A stretch of DNA of 64,000 nucleotides from Arthrobacter nitroguajacolicus_D (lineage in GTDB: Bacteria; Actinomycetota; Actinomycetes; Actinomycetales; Micrococcaceae), in NCBI RefSeq assembly GCF_031455195.1, contig NZ_JAVDSH010000001.1, positions 310,001 to 374,000 of the forward strand, in the 5' to 3' direction. Within the stretch, counting starts at the first letter, position 1, and each line of letters starts with the position of its first letter. The position numbers and the translations under genes are program-made. Of the stretch, positions 17,213 to 26,664 are shown piece by piece. The notes below the pieces were generated by a model, which saw nothing but the letters and a program-made list of their open reading frames with translations, was not told the DNA's origin and did not search any database.

Positions 17213-18769
17213 TCACTGCTGCTGCTCCGTCTGCCGGTCGCGCCAGTTGCTTTCCACAGGCCACACGGAAACCTGTTCGCGTACTGTCACGGACTGGCGT
17301 GGAATGAACTCGGCCGGCAACTCGGGTGAATTGGCCAGAACCCAGGTGTCCTTGGAGCCGCCACCCTGGCTGGAGTTCACGATCAGGGACCCCTCCTTCA
17401 GAGCAACCCGGGTCAGGCCGCCGGGCAGAACCCAAACGTCATCGCCGTCGTTCACGGCAAATGGCCGCAGGTCCACGTGGCGGGGACCGAACTTGTCGCC
17501 GGAAAGCGTCGGCACGGTGGAGAGCTGCAGGACAGGCTGGGCGATCCACCCGCGCGGGTCTGCGATGACGCGCTTGCGCAGGGCATCGAGCTCGTCTTTA
17601 GTGGCGTCGGGTCCAATGACCAGGCCCTTGCCACCGGAACCGTCAACCGGCTTGACCACCAGTTCGTCGAGGCGGTCCAGAACATGCTCCCTGGCTTCCT
17701 TTTCCTCGAGCCGGAAAGTATCGACGTTGGCGATGATCGGCTCTTCGTGGAGGTAGTACCGGATCAGGTCAGGCACGTAACTGTACACGAGCTTGTCATC
17801 GGCTACGCCGTTACCCACCGCGTTGGCGATGGTCACCCCGCCGGCGCGGGCAGCGTTGACCAATCCGGGGCAGCCGAGCATGGAATCGGAGCGGAACTGG
17901 AGGGGGTCAAGGAAGTCGTCGTCGATGCGCTTGTAGATCACGTCCACCCGCTGCTCGCCTGCCGTGGTCCGCATGTACACGCGATTGCCACGGCAGATGA
18001 GGTCGCGTCCTTCCACCAGCTCCACGCCCATCAAGCCTGCGAGGAGTGTGTGCTCGAAGTAGGCGCTGTTGAAAACGCCAGGGGTCAGGACAACCACGGT
18101 GGGATCGTCGACGCCGGCTGGTGCTGTTTTGCGCAGGGCCGAAAGCAGTCGTCGGGGATATTCCTCCACGGGCCGGATGTGCTGCTGGCCGAACGCTTCA
18201 GGTAGGCCCTTGGCCATGGCCCGTCGGTTTTCCAGGACGTAGCTCACGCCCGACGGGACGCGGACGTTGTCCTCCAGCACGCGGAATGTTCCGGCAGCAT
18301 CACGGACGACGTCGATGCCCGAGACGTGCACACGGACGCCCCCGGACGGTTCGAATCCGTGGACCGCCCGGTGGAAGTGCGCGCTGGTGGTGACGAGCTG
18401 CCGTGGGATCACGCCATCGGCCACCACCGCCATGCGTCCGTAGACGTCGTTGAGGAATGCTTCAAGGGCCTTGACGCGCTGGGCTACACCGCGCTCCAGG
18501 ACGTCCCATTCGTCGGCCGGGATGACACGGGGAACAATATCGAGCGGGAAGGGCCGCTCCTCCCCCGCATAGTCGAAGGTCACTCCGCGGTCCAGGAAGG
18601 TGCGGGCCATGGAGTCCGCCCTGGCGGTGACATCCGCCAGGGAAAGCTCGCGCAGGGCACCGGAAACCTGACCGTAGGATTTTCTGGCTACGTGGCCCGG
18701 GGCAAACATCTCGTCGTAGGCGCCACTGCGGGCGGCGGCCTCGGAGTAATCCTGGAATAGGTCAGACAT
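17213..18769 (-). CDS. Circularly permuted type 2 ATP-grasp protein (DUF404/407)
   Basis: A 518-residue ATP-grasp ligase of the circularly permuted type that accompanies alpha-E proteins. Key features are the EDNVRVPSGVSY block, KRIDDDFLDP, and the glycine-rich loop VKPVDGSGGKGL near residue 375 that binds ATP. Such enzymes are predicted to form amide bonds between a carboxylate and an amine or peptide. The ATG at 18769 is the first Met of the conserved MSDLFQDY start; the frame is open upstream but has no ribosome site. It is the first gene of the three-gene operon with alpha-E and transglutaminase proteins. The natural substrate is unknown. Confidence 0.88.
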   Translation of the reverse strand: MSDLFQDYSEAAARSGAYDEMFAPGHVARKSYGQVSGALRELSLADVTARADSMARTFLDRGVTFDYAGEERPFPLDIVPRVIPADEWDVLERGVAQRVKALEAFLNDVYGRMAVVADGVIPRQLVTTSAHFHRAVHGFEPSGGVRVHVSGIDVVRDAAGTFRVLEDNVRVPSGVSYVLENRRAMAKGLPEAFGQQHIRPVEEYPRRLLSALRKTAPAGVDDPTVVVLTPGVFNSAYFEHTLLAGLMGVELVEGRDLICRGNRVYMRTTAGEQRVDVIYKRIDDDFLDPLQFRSDSMLGCPGLVNAARAGGVTIANAVGNGVADDKLVYSYVPDLIRYYLHEEPIIANVDTFRLEEKEAREHVLDRLDELVVKPVDGSGGKGLVIGPDATKDELDALRKRVIADPRGWIAQPVLQLSTVPTLSGDKFGPRHVDLRPFAVNDGDDVWVLPGGLTRVALKEGSLIVNSSQGGGSKDTWVLANSPELPAEFIPRQSVTVREQVSVWPVESNWRDRQTEQQQ

Positions 18770-18880
18770 GGGAATTAGACAATCACCTTTTCGAGTCGAG
18801 CGCATTTCGCGTTGATTGTGTCGCTGTTTCCGGGAACCCCCGGTTCGCCTTTCCGTGCCCCCATCCGGCAGGGTTGAGGC

Positions 18881-19930
18881 ATGCCCTTCAAGAGTCCCGC
18901 TTCCCAGCTGTCCCGGTTGGGGCCGGGGTTGGTCCTGTGCTTCGCCGCAACGGGCCTTGCCTTCACCATCCACGCGGTCTTGCCAGCTGTTCCAGCAATG
19001 ACTCTCGCTGTTGCCTTGGGCTTGCTCTCAGCAAATATACCGGGCACCTCTGTCCTCACTGCAGGGCGCGCCCGCCCGGGCCTGGACTTCGCCGGAAAGC
19101 ACCTCATGCGGGCCGGCATCGTGCTGCTGGGCCTCAAGGTCAGCATTCAGGACGTGCTGGGACTGGGCTGGTTGTCCCTGATCCTGATAGCCGGTGTGGT
19201 GCTGGTCAGCTTTGTGGGTACCTATGGGCTGGCTCGCTTGCTGCGCCTTCCCGGCGAGACTGCCCTGCTGATCGCCACGGGCTTTTCCATCTGCGGCGCC
19301 TCGGCTATTGGCGCGATGGCTGCTGTGCGGCGCATCAGGCATCAGGACACGGTGCTCCCGGTGGCGCTCGTGACGCTGTGCGGCACCCTTGCCATTGGCG
19401 TGTTGCCCCTCCTCATGCACCCCCTGAACCTGAACCCGGAACAGTTCGGGGCATGGACCGGCGCTTCCGTGCACGATGTGGGCCAGGTGGTGGCCACGGC
19501 GCAAACTGCGGGGACGGCGGCCCTGGCGATCGCCGTCGTCGTGAAATTGACGCGGGTGGTCCTGCTGGCTCCGGTAGTGGCGGCGGCGGGACTGCACCAG
19601 CGCATCGACCACGTGCGGAAGCGCGCCAACGGTGCCGGGCACCAGAACGCCGGGAGCGAGGGAAAGTTTCCGCCCATCGTTCCGTTGTTCGTGGTCGGGT
19701 TCCTTCTGATGGTGGCCGTCCGGTCCATGGGCTGGGCTCCCCCGGCCGGGCTGGAGGTGGCCGCCCTGGTGCAGGACATCCTGCTGGCATCGGCGCTTTT
19801 CGGATTGGGATCCGCGGTACGCGTCCGGACGCTGATACACACCGGTGGACGTGCGGTGGTGGTGGCCCTGGGCTCTTGGCTGATCATCGCATCGCTGGGC
19901 CTGGTAGCTGCCTGGATCATGATTAGATAG
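18881..19930 (+). CDS. YeiH-family putative sulfate/anion exporter (UPF0324)
   Basis: A 349-residue polytopic membrane protein with about ten hydrophobic segments and the family signature GASVHDVGQVVA near residue 190. An SICGASAIGA-type motif near 145 also fits YeiH. The family is annotated as putative sulfate exporters, but transport has not been shown for most members. The ATG has only a weak GAGG upstream. It is divergent from the ATP-grasp operon and ends 4 bp before pepN, so the two may be translationally coupled. Confidence 0.88.
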   Translation: MPFKSPASQLSRLGPGLVLCFAATGLAFTIHAVLPAVPAMTLAVALGLLSANIPGTSVLTAGRARPGLDFAGKHLMRAGIVLLGLKVSIQDVLGLGWLSLILIAGVVLVSFVGTYGLARLLRLPGETALLIATGFSICGASAIGAMAAVRRIRHQDTVLPVALVTLCGTLAIGVLPLLMHPLNLNPEQFGAWTGASVHDVGQVVATAQTAGTAALAIAVVVKLTRVVLLAPVVAAAGLHQRIDHVRKRANGAGHQNAGSEGKFPPIVPLFVVGFLLMVAVRSMGWAPPAGLEVAALVQDILLASALFGLGSAVRVRTLIHTGGRAVVVALGSWLIIASLGLVAAWIMIR

Positions 19931-19934
19931 CCGT

Positions 19935-22541
19935 GTGTCGAATCACAATCTGTCGCGCGATGAAGCCGCCTCCCGTTCAGCCCTGATCACCACCCACAGC
20001 TACGACGTCACCCTCGATGTCCGCGACGCGGCAGATCCCGCAGTCGCCGGCTACCCGAGCACCAGCACCATCACGTTCTCCGCCGAGCCCGGCTCTGCCA
20101 CGTTCCTGGATTTCATCAGTGGCGGCGTGCAGTCGGTGGTGCTGAACGGCCGGGCCTTGGACATCGACGCGGTGGTGGACCGGGACCGGGTCATCCTGGA
20201 AGACCTCGCGGCCGACAACCAGGTGACGGTGGCCGGAACAGCGCTCTACAGCCGTTCCGGGGAAGGAATGCACCGCTTCGTGGACCCTGCTGACGGGCAG
20301 TGCTACCTATACACCCAGTACGAACCAGCAGACAGCCGCCGCGTCTTCGCCAACTTCGAACAGCCCGACCTCAAAGCCGAATTCACCTTCCGCGTTATCG
20401 CCCCAGCAGGCTGGGAGGTCGCGTCCAATGGGGCGGAGACCGCGCGAACGCCGTTGACGGATGACCCCAAAGCCGTCCAATGGGACTTCGAAACCACCAA
20501 GCGGATGTCCACCTACATCACCACCGTGCTTGCCGGGCCCTACTTCAAAGCGACGGACCATTGGGGAGCAACGCTCGACGGCGGCACCCGGCTTGAGGTG
20601 CCGCTGGCACTCTACTGCCGCGCCTCTTTGGCGGGCGCTTTCGATGCCGACGAACTGTTCCGCTTGACCAAGAACGGGCTGGAGTTCTTTAACGCACTCT
20701 TCGACTATCCCTACCCTTGGGGCAAGTACGATCAGGCGTTCGTGCCCGAATACAACCTCGGGGCCATGGAAAATCCCGGACTGGTCACCTTCACAGAGAA
20801 GTATGTCTACGCCTCGCGGGCCACCGACGCCCAGTACCAGGGACGCGCCAACACCCTGATGCACGAGATGGCCCACATGTGGTTCGGTGACCTCGTCACC
20901 ATGAACTGGTGGGACGACCTCTGGCTCAAGGAGTCATTCGCTGACTACATGGGAACGTTGGGCGTGGATCGCGCTACTGACTGGGAGTCGGCCTGGGTGA
21001 ACTTCGCCAGCAAACGCAAGGCATGGGCGTACCTGCAGGACCAGTTGCCCACCACCCATCCGATCGTCGCCGACATTCCTGACCTTGAGGCGGCCAAGCA
21101 GAACTTCGACGGCATTACGTATGCAAAGGGCGCGTCGGTCCTGAAACAGTTGGTCGCCTACGTTGGCTTCGACGCCTTCATCGCCGGCTCACGGCAGTAC
21201 TTCCGCGATCACGCCTACGGCAACACTTCCCTGAAGGACCTCCTGGAAGCCCTTGGTGCGGCATCGGGACGGGACTTGGCCGGTTGGGCACGTCAATGGC
21301 TGCAAACGTCCGGAATCTCCACCATCTCGGCCGAGATTGTCGAAGACGACGGATTACTGGGTGCGGTGACGCTTCGACAGGACGCGATCGACCCCATAAC
21401 CGGGCACCAGGAACTCCGCCCCCACCGCATGCGGCTGGGCTTGTACGATCCCGACTCAAACGGTGTCCTTGTCAGGACCGAAAGCATCGAACTCGACGTG
21501 GACGGTCCTAGCACGCTGGTGGCCGAACTGAACGCGAAACCCCGGCCAGCCCTGCTGCTGGTTAACGATGACGACCTGAGCTATGCAAAGGTCAGGCTCG
21601 ATCCTGGATCTGAACACACGGTCAGGACGTCGCTGGACAAGATCCATGACCCCATGGCGCGCGCGCTGTGCTGGACCGCTCTGTGGGATTCGGCGCGCGA
21701 TGGCGTCACCCCCGGAGCCCGGTATGTTGCCGCAGTGGAACAGTTTGCCCCGGCCGAAGACGGCATCGGCGTCCTGCTCAACGTCCTGGGCAACGCTTCC
21801 ACCGCCATTGGACGCTTTGTGCCCACTGCGACGCGGGATGGTGTCCGTAAGGACTTCCTGGCCGTCGCTGCCGCGCAGCTGAAGGCTGCGCCAGCGGGGT
21901 CGGATCAGCAACTTGCCTGGGCCAGGACACTCGCGGATGTCTCGCGGCATGGCGACACTGAGCTCTCCCTGCTGCGCAGCGTCCTTGACGGCAGCGTTGT
22001 CATTGACGGACTCGCAGTCGACGCAGAACTGCGCTGGAGCCTGTGGCAGGCCCTGGCAGCCCACGGACAGGCGTCGCAAGCTGAGCTCGACCGGGAGCTT
22101 GAAGCCGACAAGACAGCCTCAGGAAGGGAAGGCCATGCTCTTGCCTCTGCGGCCCGTCCCGACCCCTCGGTGAAGGCCGCAGCGTGGGACTCGGCAGTCC
22201 TCGGCACCGGACTCTCCAATGAAATCCTGAGCGCGACCATTGCGGGCTTCGCCACGGCCCCGGCTGCCCTGTTGGAACCCTACGTGGAACCGTATTTCGA
22301 TTGCCTTGAAAAGGTGTGGGCAGAGCGAAGCATTGAAATTGCCGGAAGGATTGTCCGCGGACTGTTCCCGGCCGCCCAGGATCTTGGCGACGGCATGGAA
22401 CCTGCCCGGCACCCGGTGGTGCTCCGCACCGACGAATGGCTGGCGGAACATGGTGACGCTCCGCGTGCGTTGCGGCGCATCATTATCGAACAGCGCAGCC
22501 ACTTGTTGCGGGCGTTGACTGCTCAGGCAGCCAACGGTTAG
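19935..22541 (+). CDS. pepN: Aminopeptidase N
   Basis: An 868-residue M1 family zinc aminopeptidase for N-terminal residues of peptides in the cytoplasm. It has the substrate-anchor GAMEN motif (about 276-280), the zinc site HEMAH (310-314) with the third ligand Glu at 333 in LKESFADY, and the ERAP1-like C-terminal helical domain. Length fits actinobacterial PepN. The GTG at 19935 gives MSNHNLSRDEA; no Shine-Dalgarno is seen and the YeiH stop lies 4 bp upstream, so coupling is likely. Confidence 0.95.
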   Translation: MSNHNLSRDEAASRSALITTHSYDVTLDVRDAADPAVAGYPSTSTITFSAEPGSATFLDFISGGVQSVVLNGRALDIDAVVDRDRVILEDLAADNQVTVAGTALYSRSGEGMHRFVDPADGQCYLYTQYEPADSRRVFANFEQPDLKAEFTFRVIAPAGWEVASNGAETARTPLTDDPKAVQWDFETTKRMSTYITTVLAGPYFKATDHWGATLDGGTRLEVPLALYCRASLAGAFDADELFRLTKNGLEFFNALFDYPYPWGKYDQAFVPEYNLGAMENPGLVTFTEKYVYASRATDAQYQGRANTLMHEMAHMWFGDLVTMNWWDDLWLKESFADYMGTLGVDRATDWESAWVNFASKRKAWAYLQDQLPTTHPIVADIPDLEAAKQNFDGITYAKGASVLKQLVAYVGFDAFIAGSRQYFRDHAYGNTSLKDLLEALGAASGRDLAGWARQWLQTSGISTISAEIVEDDGLLGAVTLRQDAIDPITGHQELRPHRMRLGLYDPDSNGVLVRTESIELDVDGPSTLVAELNAKPRPALLLVNDDDLSYAKVRLDPGSEHTVRTSLDKIHDPMARALCWTALWDSARDGVTPGARYVAAVEQFAPAEDGIGVLLNVLGNASTAIGRFVPTATRDGVRKDFLAVAAAQLKAAPAGSDQQLAWARTLADVSRHGDTELSLLRSVLDGSVVIDGLAVDAELRWSLWQALAAHGQASQAELDRELEADKTASGREGHALASAARPDPSVKAAAWDSAVLGTGLSNEILSATIAGFATAPAALLEPYVEPYFDCLEKVWAERSIEIAGRIVRGLFPAAQDLGDGMEPARHPVVLRTDEWLAEHGDAPRALRRIIIEQRSHLLRALTAQAANG

Positions 22542-22562
22542 GACTGGCCGGGAAAGACACTG

Positions 22563-23663
22563 TCAGGGAACGCGGTTCAGCCATTCGTCTGTGCCGAATT
22601 TCGCGTCGACCCGCTTTCCGGCCTCAGCAAGTTCCGCTTCACTGAGCCGGGACTCGACTGCACCATAGCGCTCCATAAAGACGTCCTGCATGGCCTTGAG
22701 GATTGCGGATCGGGCCAGGCCGGTCTGGCGACGCAGAGGGTCCACGCGCTTCTTGGCACTGCGGGTTCCCTTGTCCGATAGCTTCTCCTTGCCGATACGC
22801 AGGACGTCCACCATTTTGTCGGCGTCGATGTCGTAGCTCATGGTGACGTGATGGAGCATGCCGCCGTTGGCAAGCCGCTTCTGCGCCGCACCGCCGATCT
22901 TTCCCTGGTCCGTTGCGATGTCGTTGAGCGGGACGTAGAAAGCGTTGATCCCGAGCTTCTCCAGCGCGGCCATGACCCAGGAGTCCAGGAACGCATAGGA
23001 GTCCGCGAAACTGATTCCGTCCACCAGGGTCTGCGGCAGGTACAGCGAATACGTAATGCAGTTTCCGGCCTCCATGAACATGGCTCCCCCGCCGCTGATC
23101 CTGCGCACCACGGTGATGCCATGACGGGCCACTCCGTCTGGGTCCACTTCGTTCCGCACGGACTGGAAGCTGCCAATGACAACGGAGGGTTCTTCCCAGT
23201 CCCAAAACCGCAGCGTGGGGTTCCGCAGCCCCGCACCGACTTCCTCAGTGAGGACTTCGTCCAAGGCCACGTTGACCTCGGTTGGCAGGACAGTCGGCGG
23301 GATGACTTCCCAGTGGTGGTCGGACCAGCCCGTGGCCTTGGACAAAGCCCGTCGAACGGTTATGGCCACGGCTTCCGCGGAGAAGCCGAACAAAACGGCG
23401 CCCTCAGGCAGGTCCGCGGTTACTGCCGCGGCAATGTCTGCGGCTGTTGACTGATCCGGAAGTCCCGTCAACGCCCGGTTGATGTCCTGCAGGGCCTCAT
23501 CGGGCTCCAGGAAGAAGTCTCCACTCAAGGAGACGTTCGCGAAGCGTCCGTTCGCCACTTCAAGGTCCACCACCACCAGTTTTCCGCCGGGAACCTTATA
23601 TTCGCCGTGTAGGCGGGTGTCGTCGTCGTAATTCTGGGTTTCAGGAGTGGGCTGGGAAGTCAT
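22563..23663 (-). CDS. Lipoate--protein ligase family protein (swapped domain order)
   Basis: A 366-residue protein. Residues about 15-110 resemble the accessory domain normally found at the C-terminus of lipoate ligases (HGEYKVPGGKLVVVDL, SGDFFLEPDEAL), and the catalytic BPL/LplA domain follows. Its motifs are RRISGGGA (187-194), IGGAAQKR and MLHHVTM. It would attach lipoate (or octanoate) to E2/GcvH domains using ATP. The start is uncertain: ATG 23663 (MTSQPTPE) or ATG 23672; neither has a strong ribosome site. The gene begins about 25 bp after the rpmE2 terminator, so it needs its own promoter or read-through. Confidence 0.82.
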   Translation of the reverse strand: MTSQPTPETQNYDDDTRLHGEYKVPGGKLVVVDLEVANGRFANVSLSGDFFLEPDEALQDINRALTGLPDQSTAADIAAAVTADLPEGAVLFGFSAEAVAITVRRALSKATGWSDHHWEVIPPTVLPTEVNVALDEVLTEEVGAGLRNPTLRFWDWEEPSVVIGSFQSVRNEVDPDGVARHGITVVRRISGGGAMFMEAGNCITYSLYLPQTLVDGISFADSYAFLDSWVMAALEKLGINAFYVPLNDIATDQGKIGGAAQKRLANGGMLHHVTMSYDIDADKMVDVLRIGKEKLSDKGTRSAKKRVDPLRRQTGLARSAILKAMQDVFMERYGAVESRLSEAELAEAGKRVDAKFGTDEWLNRVP

Positions 23664-23687
23664 GCTGTCCATCTTGCCGGAAAACGC

Positions 23688-23727
23688 AAAAGCCCGCATT
23701 GCCGGAATTCCAGCAATACGGGCCTTT
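23688..23727 (-). terminator. Terminator of rpmE2
   Basis: Read on the minus strand, the stem AAAGGCCCGTATTGC / GCAATGCGGGCTTT is followed by TTGCGTTTT. It lies 22 bp after the rpmE2 stop and just before the lipoate ligase start. Confidence 0.75.
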
Positions 23728-23749
23728 GTAAAGACTTGGGGTGAAGTGG

Positions 23750-24007
23750 TTACTTCTTGCCGCCGAAGCCCTTGAAGCGAGCGTTGAAGCGCTCGACGCG
23801 GCCAGCGGAGTCCATGATGCGCTGCTTGCCCGTGTAGAACGGGTGGGACTCCGAAGAGATTTCGACGTCGATAACCGGGTAGGTGTTACCGTCTTCCCAC
23901 TCGATGGTCTTCGAGGAAGACACGGTGGACTTGGTCAGGAACTGCGTACCGGAGGCCAGGTCGTTGAAGACAACAGCTTCGTACTTCGGGTGGATATCAG
24001 ACTTCAT
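23750..24007 (-). CDS. rpmE2: 50S ribosomal protein L31 type B
   Basis: An 85-residue L31 of the zinc-free (type B) class. It has MKSDIHPKY, SSESHPFYTGKQR and the RFNARF element, and contains no cysteine, so the CxxC zinc motif of type A L31 is absent. In many actinobacteria such copies replace the zinc form under zinc limitation via Zur, but I see no clear Zur box upstream. AAAGGTCC precedes the ATG. Monocistronic, followed by a strong terminator. Confidence 0.96.
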   Translation of the reverse strand: MKSDIHPKYEAVVFNDLASGTQFLTKSTVSSSKTIEWEDGNTYPVIDVEISSESHPFYTGKQRIMDSAGRVERFNARFKGFGGKK

Positions 24008-24148
24008 AATGGGACCTTTTGTTCACGCAACTGGATTTTGCCAGCTGCCAGGTATGAATGGAGGTGGTCCGTGACTGGAAAGTGAATATTCCAGCGGCTG
24101 GGCCAACAACCAATCATAGCGGAAACGTCCATGCCATACGAACCGGCT

Positions 24149-24958
24149 TTAGTCCCGCGGACGGAGTTCCCAGAACGCCACCGCCGAGGCCGCGGCTACG
24201 TTGAGTGAATCGACACCAGCCCGCATCGGGATCTTGACGGCGAGGTCGACGGCGGCGAGCGTGTCCTCGCTCATGCCAGCACCTTCGGTACCAAGGACCA
24301 GAGCAAGTTTGGGGATCTGCCGTGCGGCCAGATCGTCGAGGTCTACCGCATCCTCCGTCAGCTCCATGGCGGCCACCGTGAAGCCCTGTTCCTTCAGACG
24401 GGACAAGTCATCCGGCCAGCTTTCCAAGCGCGCCCACGGGACCTGGAAGACCGTGCCCATGCTGACGCGCACGCTGCGCCTGTACAGCGGATCACCGCAC
24501 CTGGGCGAGACCAGGACGGCGTCGACACCCAGCGCCGCAGCGGAACGGAAGATGGCTCCTACGTTGGTGTGGTCCACGATGTCCTCCAGCACAGCAACCC
24601 GCTGTGCGTTCGCGAGGAGCACCTCCAGCGGAACGGGTGCCGGCCGGTGCATGGCTGCCATCGCTCCGCGGTGCAGGTGGAATCCGGTGATCTCTTCCAG
24701 CAGGGAAGCCTTACCGATAAACACCGGTACGTCGGGATATTGCTGGAAGACGTCGTCGAGGTCCGCCACCCACTTCTCGGCGAGGAAGAAGGAGCGGGGC
24801 TGGTGTCCAGCGGCCAGGGCCCGGCGGAGGACCCGGGAGGACTCGGCGATGTACATGCCTTCCTCCGGCTCGCGGAGTTTGCGAAGGTGGACATCGGTGA
24901 GGGTGGTGTAGTCCGTGACGCGTGGGTCGTCCGCGGACTCAAGGTGGTGGAAGGTCAC
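24149..24958 (-). CDS. TrmH/SpoU family RNA 2'-O-methyltransferase
   Basis: A 269-residue SPOUT methyltransferase. The SAM-knot motifs are NVGAIFRSAAALG (about 131), LVLGTEGAGMS (about 219) and IPMRAGVDSLNVAAA near the C-terminus. An N-terminal substrate-binding domain of about 100 residues gives the RNA specificity, so it may act on tRNA or 23S rRNA. The start is the GTG at 24958, 6 bp downstream of the TauE-type gene stop, indicating an operon. Exact target not determinable here. Confidence 0.9.
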   Translation of the reverse strand: MTFHHLESADDPRVTDYTTLTDVHLRKLREPEEGMYIAESSRVLRRALAAGHQPRSFFLAEKWVADLDDVFQQYPDVPVFIGKASLLEEITGFHLHRGAMAAMHRPAPVPLEVLLANAQRVAVLEDIVDHTNVGAIFRSAAALGVDAVLVSPRCGDPLYRRSVRVSMGTVFQVPWARLESWPDDLSRLKEQGFTVAAMELTEDAVDLDDLAARQIPKLALVLGTEGAGMSEDTLAAVDLAVKIPMRAGVDSLNVAAASAVAFWELRPRD

Positions 24959-24964
24959 GGGAGC

Positions 24965-25750
24965 TTATTTCAGCAGGTTGGCGATCATGAAGCCCAGTGC
25001 AACAATTCCGAGCGCGAAAATGACGGCCCGCAGGACTTTCGGGGAAAGCTTCCGCCCCACTTTCGAACCGATGAGGCCACCGATGGTGGAGCTCACGGCA
25101 ATGAGGAGGACAAAGAACCACTCGATGCGGTCAAAGGCGAAAATCAGGTAGGAAACGGCGGCAACCATGTTGACGCCCAGCACCAGGATGTTCTTCATTG
25201 CATTCGCGTTTTGCATGGTTCCGGAGAGGAAGACCCCCAGGATTCCCACCAGGAGGATCCCCTGGGCTGCGACGAAGTAGCCTCCATAGACACCGGCAAG
25301 GTACACGAGGACCACCAGCAGGATGCCGTGGCTTCGATCGCGGATGGCATGCTCAGGGTTCTCTTCCCTGCTGCGCACCCAAGCCTGCAGTTTGGGCTGG
25401 AAGACCACCATCAGCAGGGCCACCACCAGCAACACGGGGGCAACGAAGTGGAACACCTTCTCCGGCAGGTGCAGCAGCAGCCAGGCTCCGGTGATACCGC
25501 CCAGCAAAGAGGCCGGCAACAGCTTCATCAGCTGCCTGCCGCGGCCGGCAAGTTCGCGCCGGTAGCCCCATGCGCCTGCGGCGTTGCCCGCCACCAGGCC
25601 CATCGCATTGCTCATGGAGGCAACAACAGGCGTCACGCCAATGGCGATGAGTACGGGGAAGGTCACCAACGTGCCGGAGCCGACCACCGCATTGATGGTT
25701 CCGGCCCACAAGCCCGCGAAGAAGACAAGGATGTCGTTAAAAATGTCCAC
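24965..25750 (-). CDS. TauE/SafE family membrane transporter
   Basis: A 261-residue integral membrane protein with about eight hydrophobic segments and the family's N-terminal GTINAVVGSGTLVTFP motif (16-32), repeated in weaker form in the second half (IGGLIGSKVG). The family exports sulfite or organosulfonate-derived anions, but substrates are usually unproven. The GTG start has little Shine-Dalgarno; it lies 17 bp after the ABC ATPase stop, so ABC ATPase, this gene and the methyltransferase likely form one operon. Confidence 0.87.
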   Translation of the reverse strand: MDIFNDILVFFAGLWAGTINAVVGSGTLVTFPVLIAIGVTPVVASMSNAMGLVAGNAAGAWGYRRELAGRGRQLMKLLPASLLGGITGAWLLLHLPEKVFHFVAPVLLVVALLMVVFQPKLQAWVRSREENPEHAIRDRSHGILLVVLVYLAGVYGGYFVAAQGILLVGILGVFLSGTMQNANAMKNILVLGVNMVAAVSYLIFAFDRIEWFFVLLIAVSSTIGGLIGSKVGRKLSPKVLRAVIFALGIVALGFMIANLLK

Positions 25751-25767
25751 AGTAATTTCGAGTCCGT

Positions 25768-26553
25768 CTATCGGCGGGCGACGGCCGTGTAGCGGCCAGC
25801 GTTTTCAGTCACGTTCAGGGCCAGTCCGAAGGTGTCGCTCAGGTGTTCGTCCGTCAGCACTTCCTTGATGGAACCTGCGGCCACAACGCCGCCTTCGCGC
25901 AGGAGCATGGCGTGGGTGAATCCGGGCGGTACTTCTTCAAGGTGGTGGGTCACCAGGACCATGGCGGGGGCATCCTCGTCGCTGGCGAGCTCGCCGAGCT
26001 TGTGGACGAGTTCTTCGCGGCCCCCCACATCCAGGCCGGCCGCCGGTTCGTCCAGGAGAAGCAGCTCGGGATCAGTCATGAGGGCCCGGGCGATCTGGAC
26101 GCGCTTGCGCTCCCCCTCGGACAAGGTGGCAAAGGTGCGGTTAAGCAGCGGGCCCATCCCCCAGTCGTTAAGGAGGCTGAAGGCGCGACGTTCGTCGTCG
26201 CGTTCGTAACCTTCGCGCCACCGCCCGGTGACGCCATAGGCGGCCGTGACCACGACGTTCAGCACGTTCTCGTGTTCCGGAATCTGGGTTGCGAGTGCTG
26301 CCGACGACAAACCGATCCGGGGGCGCAGTTCAAAGACATCGACGCGGCCAAGGACTTCGTCGAGAATTCCGGCTTGGCCGCTGCTGGGATGCAGCCGCGC
26401 TGCAGCAATCTGGAGCAGGGTCGTCTTGCCGGCACCGTTGGGGCCCAGGATAACCCAGCGTTCGCCTTCGTTGACCTGCCAGTCCACCTTGTCCAGCAGG
26501 GTCTTCTTGCCTCGGACAACGCTGACGGAAGCCAATTCCAGAACATCACTCAT
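25768..26553 (-). CDS. ABC transporter ATP-binding protein (ModF/YlmA-like, stand-alone)
   Basis: A 261-residue single ABC ATPase. It has Walker A GPNGAGKTT (about 37-45), signature LSEGERKR, Walker B LLLLDEPAAGLD and a switch histidine in VTHHLEEV. The form with LSEGE and HHLEEVPPGFTH is typical of stand-alone cytoplasmic ATPases without a permease; no permease is adjacent. ATG 26553 is used; an in-frame GTG four codons upstream is an alternative and neither has a clear ribosome site, so a leaderless mRNA is possible. Divergent from serB. Confidence 0.86.
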   Translation of the reverse strand: MSDVLELASVSVVRGKKTLLDKVDWQVNEGERWVILGPNGAGKTTLLQIAAARLHPSSGQAGILDEVLGRVDVFELRPRIGLSSAALATQIPEHENVLNVVVTAAYGVTGRWREGYERDDERRAFSLLNDWGMGPLLNRTFATLSEGERKRVQIARALMTDPELLLLDEPAAGLDVGGREELVHKLGELASDEDAPAMVLVTHHLEEVPPGFTHAMLLREGGVVAAGSIKEVLTDEHLSDTFGLALNVTENAGRYTAVARR

Positions 26554-26664
26554 AGCAGTAGACACTAGGACAAAAATCCACATGACTGATAACCGGTTGC
26601 GGCATGTGCTCAGTGACACGAAACGAATTCGGGTGCATGCGGCGCCCTCAGTAGGATTGGGGCC

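Noticed and set aside
23750..24007. Zur regulation of the zinc-free L31 gene
   Set aside because: The gene type invites it, but no convincing Zur-box palindrome is seen in the 140 bp upstream.
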